Shown here in pieces: positions 19,626 through 30,200 of a DNA stretch of 64,000 bases. Source of the stretch: Ariolimax columbianus (Eukaryota; Mollusca; Gastropoda; Stylommatophora; Arionidae); contig JAVGWX010000004.1 in NCBI GenBank assembly GCA_036924085.1, positions 42,674,793-42,738,792 on the forward strand. Direction: 5' to 3'. The notes beneath the pieces were generated by a model. The model was not told the DNA's origin. It saw nothing but the letters and a program-made list of their open reading frames with translations, and made no database searches. Numbering within the stretch: the stretch's first letter is position 1; each line of letters begins with the position of its first letter. The position numbers and the translations under genes are program-made.

Positions 19626-22424
19626 TTCTTCTTCTTCTTTTTCGTACGCTGTCAGACGTCAACCTTTATTTTTTCGAAAAAAACAGCGGTCATCCTGAGG
19701 TTGTCGACACTGCCATAGAGCTTGTCTAGTGTTGCCACTGGTGATGGCCACATTTGCTTTCTCTGATCCTCGTATGTCGGGCAGTTTTGCAGCATATGTT
19801 CAGCGGTCATTTTCCCAGTACCGCACATGCATTCGTCAGTGCCACCTATCTTCAATTTATTGAATAGGTGGTACCTCAGTCTATTGTGGCCAGTGCGAAG
19901 TCTGAAGACCACAACCTGCTCTTTTCTGTTCAACTGGTAATAGGCATCATTTTTTGTGTAGCCAGTATGTTCTGTTTCCCATTTGGTCATGTATCTAGCT
20001 CTAATAAGCCTTTTTGACTCTTCGCATGTCACACTAGTATCTGGTTGTGGTAGTCTTGCACCTTCTTTTGTCAGTCTGTCTGCCTCCTCGTTGCCTTGGA
20101 TGGTACAGTGGGATGGAACCCACTGTACCACTACTCTTTTTGGTGCGGACTGCTGGCATAATTGACAGAGTACTGCTCTTAAATCACTAAGTTCAGTATT
20201 TTTCTGGCTTTTTAGTGCTGTGACTACGGCCAGGGCATCTGTAAGCAGGACTATATGGCTTTCATTTCTTTTGCCTGTCACCATTTCTTCTACTGCCGCC
20301 CTCAGTGCCTCTGCCTCTGCTCTGAAATTGCTTGAGTATTTTCCAATTGCCACTGATAGTGTTATTTTTCTACCATTTGGTAGGCTCAGGAATACCCCTG
20401 CCCCTCCGTTCTGTGTTGTGTTTGTTAGAGAGCCGTCGGTGTATGCATGGGTCCAGTCCATGCTTAGGTAATTTTTCGTTATGTACCTCGGGGTTATGTC
20501 TCTTCTTTCTTTTTCAGTCTGGCTGTTCTTGTTTCCAATACCTGGTATATTTTCTACCACCTCTGGAAATATATGCTGCTTCTAGGTAGGTTTGCGTACA
20601 GTAGTGATGGACTTTGGTGTTGTTAATGCGTTCATAGGGTCTTCGTTCATCTTTGCTTTGGCTATTTCTGCGCAAGTTTCTCCGCTTTAGTTTCCCATTT
20701 CCAAATCTATTTAGTCTCTTATGCATTGGATGGTCTGTCAGTCTTCTGAGTTTTTCTGCGTGCTGCTGGGCTCTGCAGTCTCTTCTGTCGGTCATGGATT
20801 GCAGATTTGTAATCTTTTCCAGTTCTACAATTAGCGTTGACTTCATGCCTCCTGTTATAACTCTCATGGCTTGGTTTTGGAGTTTGCTAATTTTATCGAA
20901 GTTCGCCTTTGCTGTTGTTGTCCATGCCGCAATTCCATATTCGAGAACTGGTCTCACTCTTCCAGTGTACAGTTTCTTTAGTATACTTTCGTCTGCTCAC
21001 CAGCTTGTGCCAGCAAGTTTCCTCATGATTGCCATTCTTTGTCTGGCTCTCATTCGGTTTCTCTCGATCTAACTTTTCCTTATCATGCGCCGATCAAATG
21101 TGACTTCCAGGTAGTTTGGGTTGTCGTTTGGCCGCAGATATTTGCCGTTAAGACTTATTTTGGTGTTTTGGGGTTTGTTTGAAAGCGAGAATATCGTTCA
21201 TGTTGTTTTTTCCTAATTTATTTTGACCAGCCATGAGTTCGCCAACTCCTCCAGCGATGTTAGGGTCTGCTGCATCCGATTACTTGCTATGGTGAGATTC
21301 TTTTCAGAGGTCCACATAGCCAGATCGTCTGCAAACATGGAGCTGTGGACTCATCTTGGTATATTCTCTGCGATGTTATTTATATACACCAGGAAGAGTG
21401 TGGGTGACAGTACTCCTCCTTGGGGTACTCCCTGCTCAAGTGTCACCTTTTTGCTCATCTGCCCTTGTACGTGAACTCTGGCTGTTCTGTTTTTGAGGTA
21501 GTGGCTGATCCATCTGTACATTTTCCCACAAACTTCACTTCTTCGTAGCTTGACTTTAAGTCCCTCTTTCCAGACCTTGTCAAATGCCTTTTCTAAATCC
21601 ACCCAAACCGCTACTGTGTGTTTTTTCTTCTGGTAAGCATCCTCTATTTCCTGTGCTATGAGAGTGATCTGATCGTCAGTGGATCTGTACTGTCTAAAGC
21701 CTGCTTGCTGTGAAATTAGTATGTGTTTTTCTTCCAGATGCCACATCAGTCTGGTATTTATCATACGCTCCATCAGTTTTCCTACACAGCTCAGTAGACT
21801 GATAGACCTGTATCCATTTGGATCTGCTCTATCTTTTTCTTTCCTTGGTACTGGTATAACTACAGCATCTTTTCATGCCTGAGGTACAATTCCCCTTTTC
21901 CACCTTTGGTTCAGGACTGAAAGTAACTTCCTCTTTGCTGTTTGGCCTAACCCCATCAGCATTTCGTTTTTTACGCCATATTTTCCGGGCGATTTCTTTT
22001 TCTTTAAAGTTCTCATGGCCTCTTCCATTTCATTCATTGTTAGTTTTGCCATCATGTGCTCCTCTGGTGTCATATTGATGTTGTCGTGTCTCTTTTGTTC
22101 TTCATTAATGTCCGTGTGCCTATTTGTAGGGACATCAATGTGGTTTGCTCTTGCATAATGTTCTATAAAGGCGTTTGCTGCCTTTTTTCCAGTGAGCATG
22201 TTGTCGCCCTGCTTGATGGTAATTTGTTTGTTTGATGCAGTTTCGTCATTCATGGCTCTGACTAACTTCCATAGTTTGTTCCCTTCTTTGTCTAAATTTA
22301 GGCTTTCTGTTTTTGTTTTTCCAACTTTCTTTTGTTATTTGGTTTAGTGTGTATTTGTATTTCGCCGTGGTGGCTTTGAGGGCGATATTTGCCTCCATAA
22401 ATTGTTCTCCCTCTGCTATGTTCC
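19626..22424 (-). mobile_element. LINE copy E3, 5'-truncated, reverse strand
   Basis: Same family as E1 and E2 but more diverged. Its (GAA)n tail is at the left and it is cut off between endonuclease and RT at the right. The perfect 14-bp TAATATAGATATTC at 19612-19625 and 22425-22438 is the TSD and is itself part of the 45-bp repeat. It ends GACAGCGTACGAAA before the tail when read on its own strand. Confidence 0.92.
19652..22420 (-). pseudogene. RT and RNase H of LINE copy E3, broken
   Basis: Reading from 22420 leftwards: linker region, then RT fragments including SPGKYGVKNEMLMGLG, VDLEKAFDKVW, GVPQGGVLSPTLFL and MFADDLA, then an RNase H frame (20560-19652) with YTDGS, AEAEAL, LTDAL and EADRL. 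Frames are split by several stops and shifts (near 21780-21870, 21070 and 20600). Endonuclease is absent. The protein differs from E2 at many positions, so it belongs to an older or separate subfamily. Confidence 0.88.
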
Positions 22425-22544
22425 TAATATAGATATTCAAGTACTTTTAGTAGAATATCTGCGTACGTTTAATATAGATATTCAAGTACTTTTAGTAGAC
22501 GCATCTATGTAAATTTAGTAGAGATATCTAAGCACTTTTAGTAA

Positions 22545-22545
<1 letters not shown>
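22425..22545 (+). repeat. 45-bp tandem array, right part
   Basis: Continues the units of 19240-19625 for about 2.5 periods after the E3 insertion. Confidence 0.8.
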
Positions 22546-22546
<1 letters not shown>

Positions 22547-22585
<39 letters not shown>

Positions 22586-22610
22586 TATACATATATATAG
22601 TTATATATAC

Positions 22611-22651
<41 letters not shown>
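22547..22651. repeat. (AT)n/(GT)n microsatellite
   Basis: Alternating AT with some ACAT, then about 16 GT units. Confidence 0.95.
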
Positions 22652-22654
<3 letters not shown>

Positions 22655-22957
22655 AATTTCACTTTTTCGACGGAATAATTCCATTAATGCAGTTCTCTTT
22701 GTGGGTAAAAAGTGTTCAGTATGTTTTAACTGTTCGTTCTGTCAATGTTAAGTCCTACTGTCTTGTTTACTTTGTTGAATTCATATAGGGATTTAGGCAT
22801 TGCTTAGCCTCTCTGATGCTGTGACTGAGAATGGATGGGTGAGCGTTTTCCCGTCCATGTTGAAGTCTCTATCTTCCCAGTTTAGTTATCTAAAGCCTTC
22901 CTGAGTTGCTGATGTGAAGAGTTTTGAAGATTGTATTACACTGTTGAACGTTGCGTT
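22652..22957. other. intergenic, nothing recognised
   Basis: No domain or repeat is seen. Confidence 0.4.
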
Positions 22958-24717
22958 GGGGAACAAGATGCTGAGCAGCGCATGAGCTGCAGTGGTCAGC
23001 GACCCATAGCTGACTGCTAGCATCAGGGCCAGCGAACCATAGCTGCTAAGACCCTTCTACACCTCCACGCGGTGATCCTGGATAACAGGCTGCAGCAGGA
23101 CAGACTGGCTAAGGAGAAGGGTTCGAAGAGGGAATGGTAACCCGGTACTCAAAAAATGCTTGCTGAAGTCGGATGTGTTGGACCGAAAGGTCCCGCATTC
23201 AGTGTTCGATATAGGAATTGACGGAAGGGCACCACCATGAGTGGAGCCTGCGGCTTAATTTGACTCAACACGCCAACACTGTAAAATGACTGACAGACTG
23301 AGAGCATTTTCGTTGGGTTTAATAGGGAACGTATGCTGGAATTAGACCCACTGAAGACAGGTCAGTTTTACCCTCTAAATGAAAGAGCGTTGCTACGGTA
23401 ATCCTGCTCAACCCTAGAGAAATCGCAGGTTTCAGACACTTGGTCATTGACTGACTAAAAAGCCCTCTATTGATTGGTTGGGCTTAATAGTGAACGGGTG
23501 CTGGTATTAGCCCTTCGGAAGACAGGTCAGTGTTGCCCTACTAATGACAGGGCGATGGGGTTGGGACCTGGGGCTCGCGTCTCAGTCCGACCCGGTCGAG
23601 CCGCAGAAATAGATCTCTGCCTTCCGCCGATCAAAGCGCACGGGAAGCTGCTCGATATTCACCCTACACGGCGATGAGGCGTGAAACCACTAGTAGAAGA
23701 CTTAGTTCTCGGTCGGGGTGTCGTAAGCAGTAGATCAGCTACCTCACTACGAACTGCTGAGACTCAACTCTTGACCATGAGATATGTCCGCACACCAGGC
23801 GAACAACATCTCCGTGCCATGACCAGGCTTGTCCCCTGGTTAAATGCTCGAGAGGAATCGCAGGTCGCTGACATTTGGTCCACGTACTTGGCTGATAAGC
23901 CAATGGCGCGAAGCTACCATCTGAGGGACTACGGCCGAACGACTCTAAGCCAGAATCCCGCCCTAAATCTCAGCACTGCTGTGATGGGAGGCTACGATAT
24001 GGTTGGGACCTGGGGCTCGCATCTCAGCCCGGCCTGGTCGAGCCGCAGAAATGCACCGGGTTAAATGCACTCCTGTCTCACTCTTTACCTCTGTTTGCTA
24101 TCAGTCATCCCAATGGACGCAGAAGAGGTGCAGTCCAGCGGACATTGCACCTCTGCCCTATTGTGACAACCTCCCAGGTGATGGGGAATGCTAGGCGTGC
24201 CATCACTGCAGATGAGCCGAGAAAATAAAGGGAGCAAAGAGATACCTCACTCACATGCATATGCTACGTTTCTGACAGGACGTGACGATCCTGAGACACA
24301 GTCACACTGGACTGTCTCTCTACCGGGATAGTACAAACTAGTACATAGTCCATCATATCATATCATTGCCAAACCCTATAGACACGAGTGGGGAAGACTC
24401 GATAGTCCTGCAAGACAACTTCCTTAAGAGAGACAACTCTGACCAAAAACAACTGCTGCCTTGCAGATAGGCTGGGGACAGCCAAAGGCTAAGGAGGGCA
24501 TCCCTACAGAAACGCCTGTTGAAATCGGATGCACTGAGCCACAGGCTTAACAAAATAAAACAGTATATCGCTGTAAACAGCGTACGATGAAGAAGAAGAA
24601 ATATCGCAGCCAAGCTGTAAACGACAACTCCAACGCAATCCGTTCTCTTTGCTACATTCTGCTACTTACCCTTTCAGGGTTTGGTAGTGCGAGATTGAGA
24701 ACGAACGAAGAAGAAGA
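22958..24717 (+). mobile_element. GAA-tail SINE, copy B, split by a larger element
   Basis: The 5' part, 22958-23191, begins GGGAACAAGATG and ends GACCGAAAGGT. The 3' part, 24601-24717, resumes at ATATCGCAG and ends GAACGAACGAAGAAGAAG. Between them lies the non-autonomous rRNA-derived element. Compared with copy A, only 2-4 bases at the junction (GC, plus A bases ambiguous with the tail) are missing. Confidence 0.8.
23192..24600 (+). mobile_element. non-autonomous rRNA-derived retroelement (no RT)
   Basis: Begins CCCGCATTCAGTGTTCG, then an 18S-derived module (AGGAATTGACGGAAGG at about 23214 through TTTGACTCAACACGCC), hairpin units near 23317 and 23488, and the LINE 5' leader, partly rearranged, including the conserved block at 24448-24534. 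Just past the point where the LINE ORF would begin it jumps to a 3' end, AACAGCGTACGATGAAGAAG, that matches the LINE terminus. No reverse transcriptase is present. It resembles a long SINE made from the LINE's two ends, about 1.4 kb. Confidence 0.78.
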
Positions 24718-25287
24718 GGAAGATCGCCGCGTTGAATTGGTATGTAATGGTTGTACTTGAAAAATATGATAATCTCGGTTAAGTTTCCCACATTTAGCTC
24801 TTCTATCGGTTGTGCGCACTTTTCTTCCGTACCCTTATTTCTAATCGCATTTACCACTTCTGATATTTCAACGCTGTAGAAGACTTTTTAATAATCGACG
24901 AACACAAGTCGCAAAGGCATATATAATTCCCATGTCCTCTACAGTAAGTAATTCACAGTATGGAGATGGTCAGTGGTTGAGTCGGTCCGCCTGGATTCTT
25001 CCAACAAACGTGGTTGATTTTCACTAAATTGCTTCCCTCTTCTGTTACCACTCTCTTGTGAAATGTTGAACATGGATAGAAATACAACAGAAAGGATGGT
25101 ATTTCGCCAGTTTTTTGGTGACTCCTTTTATGTGAATCAATATTGGTTTTATGTTTTACGTTTAATCAGGGATTTTGTCTTCACTAAAACAATTGTTTAA
25201 TCATTTAGTTTAATGTCACGCTAGTGTTCTCCCCTGTGTCTGAATTATTTATGTACTTATTCCATCCAGTCATGGGGCTTTTCATAA
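24718..25287. other. intergenic, nothing recognised
   Basis: AT-rich; no feature seen. Confidence 0.4.
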
Positions 25288-25826
25288 TTGTAATTGTCTG
25301 ATGGGAGGAGAAAGAGTAACGTCTAGTCAGGCAAAACATACTGATCAGACATGTTAGTCAGTCATGGTCAGGCAAACTGTACTGATCAGACATGTTAGTC
25401 AGTCATGGTCAGGCAAACTGTACTGATCAAACATGTTAGTCAGTCATGGTCAGGCAAAACATACTGATCAGACATGTTAGTCAGTCATGGTCAGGCAAAC
25501 TGTACTGATCAGACATGTTAGTCAGTCATGGTCAGGCAAACTGTACTGGCCAAGACTCTCACCTCGACTTTCCCGTTGTCCTCTCTGGAAACGGGCTGTT
25601 TTCATAGCAGCTTGGCTAACAAGGTGAGGGATCGATGTAATCCCCGTAGTAGTGAGCTACTCGCAGATGAAACCAACCATAACACAAATGCCTCGAGTAC
25701 TCCAGTCAACCTTCAATAGCGCGCTCGGAAAGTGAAGAAAGCTGCAACAAACAGCCACTTAACGTCCTTTCAGGGCGCACAAAAGAGTAAATCTACTCAT
25801 TGTGGGCAAACAACAACAACAACAAG
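25288..25826 (+). mobile_element. CAA-tail SINE with a repeated head
   Basis: The body from about 25549 (GGCCAAGACTCTCACCT) to the tail at 25809-25823 (CAACAACAACAACAA) matches the reverse strand of 59715-60020. Conserved blocks are CACTTAACGTCC, TTTCAGGGCGCACA and CTCATTGTGGGCA. The head is a tandem array (next entry). A third, weaker relative is at 48060-48175. No coding capacity and no sure pol III boxes are seen. Confidence 0.7.
25326..25550 (+). repeat. 41-bp tandem repeat in the SINE head
   Basis: About 5.5 units starting at 25326, 25367, 25408, 25449, 25490 and 25531. The unit contains GTCAGGCAAAC, ACTGATCAGACATG and TTAGTCAGTCATG. Units alternate between ACATACTG and CTGTACTG variants. 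Confidence 0.95.
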
Positions 25827-25949
25827 TGTTTTGTCATGGGCAACATCGATAGTTGGTATAGGAACATATTTCGTATTCGCTGGCCTTTTTGTTAACTACA
25901 CTCTTTAATACGAAGAGGTAAGCATTACACCACTTACGCTCTTCGACTA

Positions 25950-26277
25950 TTGCTTGAAGTTTTTAAATGTCTTTACTAAATTAGACTCTAAAAAGTTTTT
26001 CAAAATACAGCCGCCTACAAGAACAAGATGGCATAGCTACAAATTAATTAAAGAACGGTCCAGATTAGATATTATGAAATATATTTTTAGTCAGAGAGTG
26101 GTGAATGCTCGGAATGCATTGCCACAGCAAGTAATGAAGGTAGGGTCAATTAATGCATTCAAGAATAGATTGAATGCACATAGTTATTTTTAGATCAAGT
26201 GAATGTAAAAGAAACTGGTTGTATACAGAATTTGCAGAGTCTTCTAAACCATTATAAAGAAGTTAAGTTAAGTTAAT
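25950..26277 (+). pseudogene. CR1-like LINE 3' end, copy 1
   Basis: Encodes KKFFKIQPPTRTR, then RSRLDIMKYIFSQRVVNA and INAFKNRLNAH, the C-terminal tail of CR1-group RT proteins; the same block is at 62640-62856. The UTR hairpin segment ACTGGTTGTATACAG follows, then (TTAAG)n at 26260-26277. Only the last 80 codons or so remain. Confidence 0.8.
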
Positions 26278-27230
26278 CAGCCTGAATTTGACGAAGTTAG
26301 GTCTTTATGCTGCCTTAGCGCAGTGTTTCAGCTTTTCTGTCAACTGTCCCAGGTGATAGATATCAGTTCCTGCGCACTGCCAAACCTGCCGCTGAATTTG
26401 TTCTGTAAGCCTAGCAGCATCTAATATTTTGGAGACCTGGAATGGTCGTTTCTGATGAAGAATGTTCATCTTCAGTTACTCTTTCAAATCTGTAGTCACT
26501 GTTTACGAGGGAAGGTAGAAAAGTTCTGCACTTTAGTATGAACCAGTTACGGTACTTGCCTGGAAATTGGTGTGGGCTTTAGTCCTCGATAAATCCACAT
26601 TGCAACGACATAAACGTCTCCTATATCTTTTTCATCAACCTGATGCTCTTACCGTAGAACTCCGTCTGGGCCCCGGGCACGTTTCCAGTTCAGCAGTAAT
26701 CAAGACCTGGACATTTTTTAAAAACGGCGTCCACTAAGCGAAATATTCATGTTTGGGAAGAAGAAGAAGTCTGTAGAGGCCAAGTCTAGTGAGTATGGTT
26801 CGTGAGTCATGATTTCATACCCGGACGTTTATTTTAACTCGAGTACTGAACTGGAAACCTTGTTCCGGCCCAGATGGACGAGTTCTACTACCAGAGCACC
26901 AGGAAGGCGAAGAATAGAAGGGAGAAGTATATAAGTAGAATAATTTATCATTACTTAAAAACAGCAAATAAATCTTAACATTGAATATGAACACAGATTG
27001 GTACTTATCCGAATGGTGATGTGGGGCGAGGTAGATTATATTATTGAAGGAAAGCGACACTAGCCAGGCTGGATATAACTTATTTCTTTTATAACAAAAA
27101 GACACCAGCCAGCGAAATTAAAACAACCACTTCATAATAACCCGAGTACTCCCCCCCCCCCCCCCCCCCCCCACATGAACGAATGAGTTGTCGTGTTATA
27201 ACGCTCTCAACGAGAACGAACAAGTCATGT
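26278..27230. other. intergenic with a 22-base poly-C run
   Basis: Nothing recognised, except an uninterrupted C tract at 27151-27172 just before the large minisatellite. Confidence 0.5.
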
Positions 27231-27231
27231 A

Positions 27232-30200
27232 ATAAAAAACTAATGTGTGAAACTGAAGGAACCATTGTGAGAAACTGAAGGAATGAGTGGAGGAAACTGA
27301 AGGAATGAGTGGGAGAAAGTGAAGGAATGAGTGGGAGAAACTGAAGGAATGACTGGGAGAAACTGAAGGAATGACTGGCAGAAACTGAAGGAATGAGTGG
27401 GAGAAAGTGAAGGAATGAGTGGGAGAAACTGAAGGAATGACTGGGAGAAACTGAAGGAATAACTGGGAAAAACTGAAGGAATGACCGGGAGAAACTGAAG
27501 GAATGAGTGGGAAAAAGTGAAGGAATGACTGGGAGAACCTGAAGGAATGACTGGGAGAAACTGAAGGAATGACTGGGAGAAACTGAAGGATTCAGTGGGA
27601 GAAACTGAAGGAATGACTGGGAGAAACTGAAGTAATGACTTGGAGAAACTGAAGGAATGACTGGGAGAAACTGAAGGAATGAGTGGGAGAAACTGAAGGA
27701 ATGAGTGGGAGACTGAAGGAATGAGTGGGAGAAACTGAAGGAATGAGTGGGGGAAACTGAAGAAATGAGATGAAGAAAATGAAGGAATGAGTGGGAGAAA
27801 CTGAAGGAATGACTGGGAGAAACTGAAGGAATGACTGGAAGAAACTGAAGGGATGACTGGGAGAAACTGAAGGAATGAATGGGGGAAACTGAAGGAATGG
27901 GAGAAACTGAAGGAATGACTGGGGGAAACTGAATGAATGAGTGGGGGAAACTGAAGGAATGAGTGGGAGAAAGTGAAGGAATGAGTGAGAGAAACTGAAG
28001 GAATGACTGGGAGAAACTGAAGGAATGAATGGGAGAAACTGAAGGAATGACTGGGAGAAATTGAAGGATTCAGTGGGAGAAACTGAAGGAATGACTGGGA
28101 GAAACTGAAGGAATGACTGGGAGAAACTGAAGGAATGACTGGGAGAAACTGAAGGAATGACTGGGAGAAACTGAAGGAATGACTGGGAGAAACTGATGGA
28201 ATGAGTGGAAGAAACTGAAGGAATGACTGGGAGAAACTGAAGGATTCAGTGGGAGAAACTGAAGGAATGACTGGCAGAAACTGAAGGATTCAGTGGGAGA
28301 AAAACTGAAGGAATGACTGGGAGAAACTGAAGGAATGACTGGGAGAAACTGATGGAATGAGTGGGAGAAACTGAAGGAATGAGTGGGAGAAACTGAAGGA
28401 ATGAGTGGGGGAAACTGAAGGAATGAGTGGGAGAAACTGAAGGAATGACTGGGAGAAACTGATGGAATGAGTGGGAAACTGAAGGAATGAGTGGGAGAAA
28501 CTGAAGGAATGAGTGGGGGAAACTGAAGGAATGAGTGGGGGAAACTGAAGGAATGAGTGGAAGAAAGTGAAGGAATGAGTGGGAGAAATTGAAGGAATGA
28601 GAGGGAGAAACTGAAGGAATGACTGGGAGAAACTGAAGGAATGAGTGGCGGAAACCTGAAGGAATGAGTGGGAGAAACTGAAGGAATGAGTGGGAGAAAC
28701 TGAAGGAATGAGTGGGGGAAACTGAAGGAATGAGTGGGAGAAAGTGAAGGAATGAGTGGGAGAAACTGAAGGAATGACTGGGAGAAACTGAAGGAATGAG
28801 TGGGAGAAAAGGAATGAGTGGGAGAAACAGAAGGAATGACTGGGAGAAACTGAAGGAATGACTAGGAGAAACTGAAGGAATGACTGGGAGAAACTGAAGG
28901 AATGAGTGGGAGAAAGTGAAGGAATGACTGGGAGAAACTGAAGGAATGACTGGGAGAAACTGAAGGAATGACTGGGAGAAACTGAAGGATTCAGTGGGAG
29001 AAACTGAAGGAATGACTGGGAGAAACTGAAGGAATGACTTGGAAAAACTGAAGGAATGACTGGGAGAAACTGAAGGAATGAGGGAGAAACTGAAGGAATG
29101 AGTGGGAGAAACTGAAGGAATGAGTGGGAGAAACTGAAGGAATGAGTGGGGGAAACTGAAGGAATGAGTGGAAGAAAGTGAAGGAATGAGTGGGAGAAAC
29201 TGAAGGAATGACTGGGAGAAACTGAAGGATTCAGTAGGAGAAACTGAACAAATGACTGGGAGAAACTGATGGAATGACTGGGAAACTGAAGGAATGACTG
29301 GGAGAAACTAAAGGAATGAGTGGGAGAAACTGAAGGAATGAGTGGGAGAAACTGAAGGAATGAGTGGGAGAAACTGAAGGAATGAGTGGGGGAAACTGAA
29401 GGAATGAGTGGGGGAAACTGAAAGAATGAGTGGAAGAAAGTGAAGGAATGAGTGGGAGAAATTGAAGGAATGAGAGGGAGAAACTAAAGGAATGACTGGG
29501 AGAAACTGAAGGAATGAGTGGCGGAAACCTGAAGGAATGAGTGGGAGAAACTGAAGGAATGAGTGGGAGAAACTGAAGGAATGAGTGGGGGAAACTGAAG
29601 GAATGAGTGGGAGAAAGTGAAGGAATGAGTGGGAGAAACTGAAGGAATGACTGGGAGAAACTGAAGGAATGACTGGCAGAAACTGAAGGAATGAGTGGGA
29701 GAAAGTGAAGGAATGAGTGGGAGAAACTGAAGGAATGACTGGGAGAAACTGAAGGAATGACCGGGAAAAACTGAAGGAATGAGTTGGGAAAAAGTGAAGG
29801 AATGAGTGGGAAAAAGTGAAGGAATGACTGGGAGAACCTGAAGGAATGACTGGGAGAAACTGAAGGAATGACTGGGAGAAACTGAAGGATTCAGTGGGAG
29901 AAACTGAAGGAATGACTGGGAAAAACTGAAGGAATGACTTGGAGAAACTGAAGGAATGACTGGGAGAAACTGAAGGAATGAGTGGGAGAAACTGAAGGAA
30001 TGAGTGGGAGACTGAAGGAATGAGTGGGAGAAACTGAAGGAATGAGTGGGGGAAACTGAAGAAATGAGCGGAAGAAAATGAAGGAATGAGTGGGAGAAAC
30101 TGAAGGAATCACTGGGAGAAACTGAAGGAATGACTGGAAGAAACTGAGGGGATGACTGGGAGAAACTGAAGGAATGAGTGGGGGAAACTGAAGGAATGAG

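Noticed and set aside
25326..25550. CRISPR-like array
   Set aside because: The 41-bp units are contiguous with no unique spacers, in a eukaryotic SINE context.
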